From assembly GCA_019359015.1 (NCBI GenBank), contig JAHHID010000069.1:1-41863 (forward strand): a stretch of DNA of 41,863 bases, written 5' to 3'. Shown here one piece after another: positions 27,557 through 34,672 of the stretch. Each line of letters opens with the position of its first letter. Position 1 is the stretch's first letter. The notes under the pieces are model-generated. The model saw nothing but the letters and a program-made list of their open reading frames with translations, made no database searches and was not told the origin of the DNA. A program made the position numbers and the translations under genes. Origin of the DNA: Spirirestis rafaelensis WJT71-NPBG6 (GTDB taxonomy: Bacteria > Cyanobacteriota > Cyanobacteriia > Cyanobacteriales > Nostocaceae).

Positions 27557-27837
27557 ATTTGTTCGTTTCCTCCACGTCTCCCTCCTCTCGCTATCGCATT
27601 GGTCGGGAGACTGTCGTCAACTCACACGCAATTCATGAGCGAAAATGCGGTGTAGCTCTGCTTCCCGCATTATTCGCGTCTCACGCTTCCGCTTCGCGGT
27701 AAGACATGAGGCTTCTTGCTGTTTAAGCTAACCACGCCAGGTGCTTCAAGTCGGCAGAGCCGCCCAGCGCACTGGCTCCCCAACCCCTTCCCGGAATAGG
27801 GAAGGGGAGTAAACCTCTCTCATAAAAGGAAAAAGGT
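27557..27837. other. Repeat-rich spacer beside the TnpB element
   Basis: About 280 bp with several cyanobacterial repeat words. CCCCTTCCC (27784-27792) and GGGAAGGGG (27799-27807) form a perfect 9-bp stem related to the palindrome inside the decarboxylase gene at 35635-35661. GAGGCTTCTTGCTGTTTAAG at 27708 recurs almost unchanged at 29166. No gene. Confidence 0.6.
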
Positions 27838-28524
27838 TTAATCTACAGCAGTTGTTGATTTATACTGCTTTTGCCTACGAAGAAATGCTGTGCCTAATCC
27901 GAAAGTGCCAAAAGCGACTAATATGCCTAATGTGGAAGAGGCTTCGGGAACAGAAACACTCTTATAACTAATATTGCTTGCATTAAAGAATCCAGTTCCA
28001 GGGCTATTGCTACTTATACGTAAACCAGTGAGCAGCGGATCGCCTGCTTCAGATATGATTCCAGAAAAAGCTCCGGGAAACAAGAATAATGAACGTTCCA
28101 GGACTTGACCAGCTTCGGAAAGAAAATTTGAAACAAGAGTAGTGTTTACCGGTCCAACCGATGCGTCAAATCCAAGTGCAGTTACAGGAGAGGGTAAGTT
28201 TACAATGACATCACCGCGAACTGAGCCTGTGCCCCCCACCGGGTTAGTAGTATTAAAAACAGCACCTACTGTTGTACCCTCAGCACTTCCTTGACCGTTG
28301 ATTACATTAGCCAAGACAGATACACCGTTAGGAAATACTGTTGTTCCAGAGAAAAGTCTAGGTTCTCCAAAGTCAAGAGTTTGGGTGGGAGCATTCAAAG
28401 CTGCTTCCCATTGAGTGCGATCGCTAAAAAGTTGAAAAGCCTCAGCCTTAGAAATACTGCCAATTATTGCAACTATAGTTGTGCTAGCAACAGCAACTGC
28501 AAATCTTTGATAGATACGAGCCAT
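27838..28524 (-). CDS. PEP-CTERM sorting domain protein
   Basis: 228 residues. An N-terminal signal peptide (MARIYQRFAVAVASTTIVAI, cleavage near AEA at about 29) is followed by a beta-rich exported domain (DFGEPRLFSGTTVFPNGVSV, FGFDASV-like loops), as in other secreted PEP-CTERM proteins. The C-terminus has VPEASSTLGILVAFGTFGLGTAFLRRQKQ: the PEP-like triad (PEA), a hydrophobic helix and a basic cluster, the recognition tag for exosortase. The likely fate is export and anchoring or release at the cell surface. No exosortase is in the window. Confidence 0.88.
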   Translation of the reverse strand: MARIYQRFAVAVASTTIVAIIGSISKAEAFQLFSDRTQWEAALNAPTQTLDFGEPRLFSGTTVFPNGVSVLANVINGQGSAEGTTVGAVFNTTNPVGGTGSVRGDVIVNLPSPVTALGFDASVGPVNTTLVSNFLSEAGQVLERSLFLFPGAFSGIISEAGDPLLTGLRISSNSPGTGFFNASNISYKSVSVPEASSTLGILVAFGTFGLGTAFLRRQKQYKSTTAVD

Positions 28525-28764
28525 ACTTACTCCTTTTTTGCAAACGAGACTATAGTCTATTGGTATCTAACAAATTCTGTATTAAGACGTACCTTTACTC
28601 AATATTTAACGTCAGATAAAGCCTGGATAAAGACTTGTCCGCAGCCTTGACGTAAGCCTTACCATAGGATAAGCGATAATACCATTTGAAATTAGTTGTG
28701 ATACTAATAGACGATGACCAGACGCGATACCAAGCGTTTCTACAAGATCCAGTATCTATTACAG

Positions 28765-29049
28765 CTAAAACGAAGTGGTATAAAGTAAGTTTGTAACAAT
28801 TTGCTCCCATTCCTGATTCAATTGGGCGGTAAACTCTGGTTTGCCACTGCGATTGTACCAGTATCGAGCATTATTCAAATCCCCTTCTTTGCGGTGCAAG
28901 TACGCATGAATCCAAGCGCTATCAACATCGCCGGCATCTTGGACAATATTATGTGCTTTATGCCAATCTCCTTTTTTGTCATACCACAATGCTTGCAGTG
29001 TTTTTGGCAGAAAAGATGGACATTTTTCTTGTTTTTCAAGCAATTGCAT
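28765..29049 (-). CDS. Small conserved hypothetical protein, TPR-like
   Basis: 94 residues from an ATG at 29049. LQALWYDKKGDWHKAHNIVQD and DSAWIHAYLHRKEGDLNNARYWYNRSGKPEF read as two helical-hairpin, TPR-like units. This compact pattern (WYD..GDW..AH, W.HAYLHR.EGD..NA.YWY) is one I know as a widespread uncharacterised family. The function is unknown. No operon partner. Confidence 0.7.
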   Translation of the reverse strand: MQLLEKQEKCPSFLPKTLQALWYDKKGDWHKAHNIVQDAGDVDSAWIHAYLHRKEGDLNNARYWYNRSGKPEFTAQLNQEWEQIVTNLLYTTSF

Positions 29050-29375
29050 AAATTCATTGGGCGTTATAATGCCAAACCTGATAAAACTCTAAATAAGTCA
29101 TAACGTCTTTTGATATCATCATCGCTAGAAGAACGTTTGATTTTCACCTTCCTTGGGGTAGGTGAGAGGCTTCTGCTGTTTGAGCTACAAGTTCGGGGAT
29201 TCCCCCACGTATATCAACTTACCCTAGTTTTCTAATCCTGATTTTATAAGCTTTCCCGCTAGTAGATAGTCTATTGGCTCAAGGGTAATTTTCCAGAGTA
29301 TATTGAATACAAGGTGTTCGCGGGACTCTGGTATGACTTCCGAACCACTTCAAAAGTGTTTGTTACCCCGCAGTC
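29050..29375. other. Intergenic region with repeat fragments
   Basis: 326 bp between divergent genes. It contains GAGGCTTCTGCTGTTTGAG at 29166-29187, a near copy of 27708-27730 in the same direction, followed by GGGGATTCCCCC (a small hairpin). These may be relics of insertion-sequence ends. No gene. Confidence 0.5.
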
Positions 29376-30896
29376 GTGCCGCCATTCCCCGAATACCCCA
29401 AAGCTGAAGTACTAATCGCGCTCCAGCTAAAAGCTTCACTATGTCAAACGCTTATGGCTACTAATTTAATAAACTCCGTTGAGCAAGTTGCACAGGAAGA
29501 TTTGGTGATGTTCATTAACGCTTGTCTTGCCTGCACTGGTCAACGAGAATTTTATGATGATGCTTACGGTCAACGGGTATCAATCGACTTTTTACACGAT
29601 TATATTTTAGGTAATTACCGCTTGCTGTATGCTCGTTCTTTGGCAGTCGGCATCAATCACTTCAACTCTGCACAAATTATTTTCAAGTTGCTGGCAACAG
29701 GAAGAGATAGACTTCCACAACATCGGCAAGAGGAAGGCGCTTTGATTGCGGCTGCTTTAAGAAACTTACCACCACAACGAGCTTGGGGAGTGTTGCAACA
29801 GCTACGGCAAAAGCGAATTAACAACCGTCGCAGCAGAGCGATCGCCCGCGATTATCTTAATATAGATCGTGATATTAATTTTGATGCTGTTAAGTATAGG
29901 GCAAAAGTGCGAGCGATCGCAACCCATGCTCACCTGAAACTTGGGGGTGAATTAGGTAACTTTCTCTTCCGCAATTGGCAGCAAAAAATCTACACTACAC
30001 CTTTGTTTGAACAGTTTCGTCAAGCACACTATAGCGCTGAAGCGATTTACAATTTACCTTTCACCGTTGCCGAAGGTTTAGCAGCAAAGCACAAAGTTCC
30101 TCGTGATGTTTTCTTATCCAGAATTCAACAGCAAATGACTTTAGGGGAAAAGCTGCGTTTGCAAGGTTCTGCGGAACGTACTGAGGTGGAAATTAACCTA
30201 GATTTAGGTCGCCTTCCCTTGACAAAGTTGGCATTATATATTCTTTCATTGCCGCTGGAAACACGCAAACAGCGATCGCATATTTTCCACCAAGCTTTGC
30301 AGCGTGCTGCTGGTGCAACCTTGAAAAAAGCACCTTTGAAACTTGAAAGAGTTGCTGCTGTTTTAGATTGCAGCTACTCCAGTTTTGGCTCTAGTGAAAA
30401 GCGTCGCCGTCCTTTAGGTGTAGCTGTTGCTACTCACTACCTGCTACAATCCGCATCGAAAGCATATCGTGCTTTTTGGACAGTTCCCGTACAAGATGCA
30501 TTGCAAATCACTGCCCGTGGACAAACTGACTTGGCTACACCATTGTTAGCAGCTTTATCCTCAGGCGCACAGTTGATAGTAATTGTATCAGATGGTTGTG
30601 AAAACGATCCACCCAACGGTGCGGCGGAAGTACTGCGAGTATACCGCAGCAAATTAGATCGGATGCGTCGCACTTCAATTATTCATTGCAACCCTGTATT
30701 CAATTCTGAAGACTTTTCTTTACGTCCCCTCAGTTCAATGATTCCCACCGTGGGACTGCGAGACGCTGAAGATTTATCCACAATGTTAAATTTTGCCCGT
30801 TTTGCTGAAGGTTCTGCCTCTTTGTCGGAATTAGAGGATTATTTGGGGCAACGAGTACAGCAGATGTTGGTTGGGAGTGGGGGGAGATGGGAGTAG
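29376..30896 (+). CDS. TROVE/Ro60-like protein with helical repeats and a vWA domain
   Basis: 506 residues. Residues about 1-310 are all-helical and repeat-like; residues about 325-480 form a von Willebrand A domain. The metal-site (MIDAS) residues are visible: D331-x-S333-x-S335 in AVLDCSYSS, a threonine in GQTDLATP near 386 and an aspartate in IVSDGCEND near 406. Helical repeats followed by an intact vWA with MIDAS is the layout of Ro60/TROVE proteins, which bind Y-type and misfolded RNAs, but sequence similarity to them is weak by eye. GTG start at 29376; an in-frame ATG comes only at about 29454. The stop (30894-30896) lies inside a 28-bp palindrome, and the last residues (GSGGRWE) may be repeat-derived. 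Same strand as the ARPP-like and MlaE genes. Confidence 0.6.
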   Translation: MPPFPEYPKAEVLIALQLKASLCQTLMATNLINSVEQVAQEDLVMFINACLACTGQREFYDDAYGQRVSIDFLHDYILGNYRLLYARSLAVGINHFNSAQIIFKLLATGRDRLPQHRQEEGALIAAALRNLPPQRAWGVLQQLRQKRINNRRSRAIARDYLNIDRDINFDAVKYRAKVRAIATHAHLKLGGELGNFLFRNWQQKIYTTPLFEQFRQAHYSAEAIYNLPFTVAEGLAAKHKVPRDVFLSRIQQQMTLGEKLRLQGSAERTEVEINLDLGRLPLTKLALYILSLPLETRKQRSHIFHQALQRAAGATLKKAPLKLERVAAVLDCSYSSFGSSEKRRRPLGVAVATHYLLQSASKAYRAFWTVPVQDALQITARGQTDLATPLLAALSSGAQLIVIVSDGCENDPPNGAAEVLRVYRSKLDRMRRTSIIHCNPVFNSEDFSLRPLSSMIPTVGLRDAEDLSTMLNFARFAEGSASLSELEDYLGQRVQQMLVGSGGRWE

Positions 30897-30920
30897 AGAC
30901 GCGATTAATCGCGTCTCTAC
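30893..30920. repeat. 28-bp perfect palindrome of the GTAGAGACG family
   Basis: GTAGAGACGCGATT and its exact complement are adjacent with no loop. It contains the stop codon of the vWA gene (TAG at 30894-30896). It is the best preserved copy of the family also found at 462-587 and 8531-8560. Confidence 0.9.
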
Positions 30921-30963
30921 AAAAGTCGGGAGGGGGAGAGGGGGGGATGGGGGGTTAAAACTT

Positions 30964-31131
30964 CAGCCTCAGAAGGTCAACTTCCAGCCTTAAAGGCTCA
31001 ACTTTCAGCCTCAAAGGCTCAACTTTCAGCCTCAAAGGCTCAACTTTCAGCCTCAGAAGGTTAACTTCCAGCCTCAAAGGCTCAACTTCCAGCCTCAAAG
31101 GCTCAACTTTCAGCCTCAGAACGTGACTATT
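30964..31131. repeat. Eight tandem copies of a 21-bp hairpin-forming unit
   Basis: CAGCCT begins at 30964, 30985, 31006, 31027, 31048, 31069, 31090 and 31111, exactly 21 bp apart. The main unit (CAGCCTCAAAGGCTCAACTT plus T) holds a stem AGCCT-CAA-AGGCT. Two units carry AGAAGG in place of AAAGG and the last decays after CAGCCTCAGAA. It fills the gap between the vWA and ARPP-like genes and is followed by TGACTAT heptamers up to the next start codon. Confidence 0.95.
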
Positions 31132-31149
31132 GACTATTGACCCTTGACT

Positions 31150-32325
31150 ATGACAGAAAAATTTCAATTATTAACAAGCATATCTTTAAAAGGACTGCAA
31201 ATCGCACCTTCCCAAGTATGGGGTGCAGTCAGGATTGTGCCATTATTGCGGCAAAAGGTGCGCGGTGACTTGCGTTTGCTGCGTCGTTCTTACAATGAAG
31301 ATATTTCTGTAGTTTCTTTAGACGGTAAAATTACGGAACCGGGCATGAAATATATGTCTTATGTTCCCCACGGGTTGGTGATGTCTTGGACTGATGATGG
31401 TAGTCCTGTAGCAGCTTTTGGGGCACAGATGATGCAGCCTGATGGTAAACGTTTAGACAACGGTTGTGTAAGTGTGCGCTTGATGCATCGCATGGTAAAG
31501 CGGGAGTCACGCAATCAACTGCGGTTTTTACCACTACACTTAGCAATGGAAGGTTTTTTATCGATGTTTTTTTCTGGTCCCGATATTGCTTGGAGTGAGT
31601 ATTCTAAGTATGCTTTATCTCAAGGACTTGGTTGCCGCTTTGAAACTTCTTTTAGTGGACATTATATTCCCGGATTAGAAGATGCTTTGCGTGTATTTGA
31701 GATTCATGAAACACAAGTTGGGGTGTTGGTGTTTGTTGCCGAAGCTTTTAGTTCTGCTTTTGTAGTTTCCACACCCCAAGACTACCGTGCTTTACATACC
31801 AGCTTGCTAGAGGATTTCTACGGTGAGTTGATTTACCAGTACGGGTTACTTTACGATACGACTTTCCCAATGGATCTATCTGTCGATGAGTCTAAAATTA
31901 ATAGTTTGGCGGATTTGAGAAGTGCGATCGCGCAAATGCGATCCGACTGGGGATCGTTCCAGGGTTTCATGGCATCTGGACTGCTGGAAAATTCACTCCG
32001 CTCTCAGATAGTTTACACTTTTAGACAGTTCCAGATGCAACGGTTTATCACAAACCTGAATCCTAAGGAAGAAAATCATATTGGGGAAGCGATCGTTCGG
32101 GAAAATGGGGAGATAGAATATCTTAAAACTTATCGTCTATCACCAGCACAAACCCGTCGAGTTTACTTACTCAGTCAGTTAGCTGAATATAACTGGAACT
32201 TAGATACTACCGCTAAGGCACTTTCCTACACTCGTGAGGAGTTAGTGTCTCAAATGGAAAAAGTTGGTTTTGGATATTTACTGGATCAACACATACGCGA
32301 TGCTGCACGCAAAGCGAGAAAGTAG
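31150..32325 (+). CDS. ARPP-like protein with a C-terminal HTH-like segment
   Basis: About 391 residues from the ATG at 31150 (MTEKFQLLTSI); a TTG at 31144 is the alternative. The first 240 residues (SLKGLQIAPSQVWGAVRIVPLL, PLHLAMEGFLSMFFSGPDIAW, VFEIHETQVGVLVFVAEAFS) resemble, from memory, the ARPP domains named for association with ADP-ribosylglycohydrolase and rhodanese-phosphatase proteins; the match is tentative. Residues about 330-385 (QLAEYNWNLDTTAKALSY, TREELVSQMEKVGFGYLL) look like a Fis-type helix-turn-helix. The start codon abuts a TGACTAT heptamer array. The next gene, an MlaE permease, starts 12 bp after its stop, so the two are probably cotranscribed. Confidence 0.55.
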   Translation: MTEKFQLLTSISLKGLQIAPSQVWGAVRIVPLLRQKVRGDLRLLRRSYNEDISVVSLDGKITEPGMKYMSYVPHGLVMSWTDDGSPVAAFGAQMMQPDGKRLDNGCVSVRLMHRMVKRESRNQLRFLPLHLAMEGFLSMFFSGPDIAWSEYSKYALSQGLGCRFETSFSGHYIPGLEDALRVFEIHETQVGVLVFVAEAFSSAFVVSTPQDYRALHTSLLEDFYGELIYQYGLLYDTTFPMDLSVDESKINSLADLRSAIAQMRSDWGSFQGFMASGLLENSLRSQIVYTFRQFQMQRFITNLNPKEENHIGEAIVRENGEIEYLKTYRLSPAQTRRVYLLSQLAEYNWNLDTTAKALSYTREELVSQMEKVGFGYLLDQHIRDAARKARK

Positions 32326-32337
32326 GATGGCATAAAA

Positions 32338-33117
32338 GTGAAATTGCGAGCAAAAGAACCATTAGAGCGATCGTGGATTGTACGCTTTGGAGCAGCTATG
32401 CTGCTTTTTGGTCAAGTTTGGCTGCATTTACTCCAAGGAAAAATGCACAGCCGTCATATCATGGAACATATGGTAAAAGCAGGACCTGCTTCTATCTTTC
32501 CAGTTTTGCTGGTGAGTGGTTTTGCAGGGATGATTTTTACTATTCAAACGGCAAGAGAATTAGTGCAATTTGGTGCCGTAAATGCTGTTGGTGGTGCTTT
32601 TGCTTTAGCTTTCTGCCGAGAATTAGCTCCTATTTTAACAGGTTGTATAATCGCCGGACAAGTCGGTTCTGCTTTTGCGGCAGAAATAGGTGCAATGCGA
32701 GTCACAGAGCAAATTGATGCACTTTATATGCTGAGAACCGATCCAATAGATTATTTAGTTCTTCCGAGAGTCATTGCTTGCTGTTTAATGGTACCGTTAT
32801 TAACCATTTTTGCCTTAGTTATGGGCATAGCTGGCGGAGTTTTTGCCGCCTTCCAATTTTACCAGATAGATCCCCAAACATTTTTAGAGTCAGTTAGAAG
32901 TTTTTTAGAACCGTCAGATTTGGTGATTATTGTGCTCAAAGGATTTCTCTTTGGTTCAATGATTGCTGTAGTGGGTTGTAGTTGGGGACTAACTACCAAA
33001 GGAGGAGTAAAACAAGTAGGAGAATCAGCAACAGCAGCAGTTGTTACTACTTGGGTGTCAATTTTTGTGATTGACTTTGTGTTATCTTTGCTGCTATTTG
33101 ACAACCCAATATTGTAG
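32338..33117 (+). CDS. MlaE-family lipid ABC transporter permease
   Basis: 259 residues from a GTG at 32338. Five or six hydrophobic segments and the MlaE signature are present: an amphipathic N-terminus, FPVLLVSGFAGMIFTIQTARELVQFGA, AFCRELAPILTGCIIAGQVGSAFAAEIGAMRVTEQIDAL and GSMIAVVGCSWGLTTKGGV. With an MlaF-type ATPase and MlaD-type proteins it moves phospholipids between membranes; the plant relative is TGD1. No mlaF or mlaD is in the window, so partners are elsewhere. It follows the ARPP-like gene by 12 bp. Confidence 0.92.
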   Translation: MKLRAKEPLERSWIVRFGAAMLLFGQVWLHLLQGKMHSRHIMEHMVKAGPASIFPVLLVSGFAGMIFTIQTARELVQFGAVNAVGGAFALAFCRELAPILTGCIIAGQVGSAFAAEIGAMRVTEQIDALYMLRTDPIDYLVLPRVIACCLMVPLLTIFALVMGIAGGVFAAFQFYQIDPQTFLESVRSFLEPSDLVIIVLKGFLFGSMIAVVGCSWGLTTKGGVKQVGESATAAVVTTWVSIFVIDFVLSLLLFDNPIL

Positions 33118-33136
33118 AAATAAAGAAACTTTAAGC

Positions 33137-33214
33137 GTAGGGTGCGTTAGCGCAGCGTAACGCACCACAGTCATAAATCATGGTGCGTTAGGTAAATACC
33201 GTAACGCACCCTAC
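33137..33214. repeat. 78-bp nested palindrome, GTAGGGTGCGTTA family
   Basis: Outer arms GTAGGGTGCGTTA (33137-33149) and TAACGCACCCTAC (33202-33214) are perfect complements. Inner arms TAACGCACCA (33158-33167) and TGGTGCGTTA (33181-33190) pair too, so it can fold as one long stem or two hairpins. It lies between the convergent MlaE and ychF genes and could serve as a bidirectional transcription barrier. Confidence 0.85.
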
Positions 33215-33237
33215 ATGCTGAATTTATAATACTCGTC

Positions 33238-34329
33238 CTACACATTAAAGCGGAATAACATCACATCTCCTTCTTGCACAATATACTCTTTTCCCTCACT
33301 TCTGACTAATCCTTTTTCTTTTGCCGCAGTCATCGAACCAGTCGTCACCAAATCATTGTAAGCAACAGTTTCAGCGCGAATAAATCCCCTTTCAAAATCA
33401 GTGTGAATCACTCCAGCAGCTTGAGGTGCAGACATTCCAGCATGAATTGTCCAAGCACGGGTTTCTTTTTCGCCAGAGGTGAAATAAGTTCTTAAACCTA
33501 AAAGCGCGTAAGTTGCACGAATCAAAGATTTTAAACCACCTTCTTCCACACCCAAAGATGCGAGGAAATCAGCTTTATCTTCCTGTGGTAATTCAATCAA
33601 TTCTGATTCTACTTGAGCGGAAACTACGACAACTTGAGCATTTTCTTGACTGGCAATTCCGCGGACTTTTTCCACAAAATCATTACCACTTGCCAAGTCA
33701 TCTTCCGATACATTGGCGGCATAAATAATCGGTTTACTTGTGAGTAATCCCAGTCCTTTAATTATCTCGGTTTCTTCTTCTGTCAAACCAAGTTGACGGA
33801 CTGATTTACCTTCATTTAATGCCGCAGCTATCTTTTCTAAAAGCGCTAATTCTAACTGTCCTTCTTTGCTAGTACGCGCTAGTTTGCGAGTGCGTTCAAT
33901 GCGGCGTTCAACTTGTGATAAATCAGCTAAACCGAGTTCTAAATTGATGATTTCAATATCGCGCACCGGATCTACTGAACCAGCAACGTGGATAATATCA
34001 TCATCCTCAAAACAGCGCACCACATGAACGATCGCATCCACTTCTCGAATGTGGGAAAGAAATTGATTTCCCATTCCCTCACCCTTACTTGCACCTTTAA
34101 TTAAACCGGCTATATCGACAAATTCCACCTGAGCCGGGACAATCTTTTTAGCGGCAGAAATCTTTGCCAATACATTTAAACGTTCATCTGGCACGGAAAC
34201 AATGCCGACATTCGGGTCTTTGGTACAGAAAGGGAAATTAGCAGCTTCCGCTTTGGCATTTTCCACCAAAGCGTTGAACAAAGTAGATTTTCCCACGTTG
34301 GGAAGTCCGACAATTCCGGCTCTTAGCAT
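33238..34329 (-). CDS. ychF: Redox-regulated ATPase YchF (OLA1-like)
   Basis: 363 residues, the standard length. The N-terminal Obg-type G domain has the P-loop GLPNVGKSTLFNAL, DIAGLIKGASKGEGMGNQFL and the altered G4 motif (ANVSE) that makes the family prefer ATP. A coiled-coil insertion (about 130-185) and a C-terminal TGS domain (about 275-360, AWTIHAGMSAPQAAGVIHTDFE) follow. It binds ribosomes and affects translation and stress responses. A GGATTTTAGATTTT repeat tract (34330-34358) precedes its ATG. Confidence 0.96.
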   Translation of the reverse strand: MLRAGIVGLPNVGKSTLFNALVENAKAEAANFPFCTKDPNVGIVSVPDERLNVLAKISAAKKIVPAQVEFVDIAGLIKGASKGEGMGNQFLSHIREVDAIVHVVRCFEDDDIIHVAGSVDPVRDIEIINLELGLADLSQVERRIERTRKLARTSKEGQLELALLEKIAAALNEGKSVRQLGLTEEETEIIKGLGLLTSKPIIYAANVSEDDLASGNDFVEKVRGIASQENAQVVVVSAQVESELIELPQEDKADFLASLGVEEGGLKSLIRATYALLGLRTYFTSGEKETRAWTIHAGMSAPQAAGVIHTDFERGFIRAETVAYNDLVTTGSMTAAKEKGLVRSEGKEYIVQEGDVMLFRFNV

Positions 34330-34398
34330 TTTGGATTTTAGATTTTGGATTTTGGATTAAAGTCCAATCACTATCTTACAAACTACCAAGAATTAGTT

Positions 34399-34584
34399 TT
34401 AGACTGGTTCAGGAATTGTTTGGGGAATTGGACTGGGAACCGTCTGGGGAATCGGAGTGGGTACTGGTTCCGGTATCGGAGTGGGAATCGTTGGTTCGGG
34501 ACTAGGTGCGGGACTAGGTAGCGGATTTGTTTCCGGAGTGGGAATCGTTGGTTCGGGTATAGAAATAGCGGTGGGATTAATCAT
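34399..34584 (-). CDS. Small proline-rich protein (PEP/PTP repeats), uncertain
   Basis: 61 residues from an ATG at 34584 (MINPTAISIPEPTIPTPETN), composed almost wholly of IPEP, TPIP and SPIP words read from short DNA repeats. No ribosome-binding site is clear. The complementary strand also gives a Gly/Ser-rich frame over the same bases, which is the shadow of this composition. It may be a real disordered, perhaps cell-surface or coupling peptide, or merely open repeat DNA. Confidence 0.35.
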   Translation of the reverse strand: MINPTAISIPEPTIPTPETNPLPSPAPSPEPTIPTPIPEPVPTPIPQTVPSPIPQTIPEPV

Positions 34585-34672
34585 GATAAGTCTAATTAAA
34601 TTATTCAACTTTCCCAACCTAGATGACAAGCAATACTCCCGACATCTGCCCAGCGGTTAATATTATTCAAAA

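Noticed and set aside
30964-31131. CRISPR array
   Set aside because: Units are contiguous with no unique spacers, so this is a tandem repeat.
30955-31167. Minus-strand frame of repeated VEPLRLK words over the 21-bp array
   Set aside because: It is the translation of a 21-bp repeat whose length is a multiple of three. No start signal or non-repeat domain supports a gene.
34457-34660. Plus-strand Gly/Ser/Val-rich frame
   Set aside because: It is the complement of the proline-rich repeat frame and has no family features.
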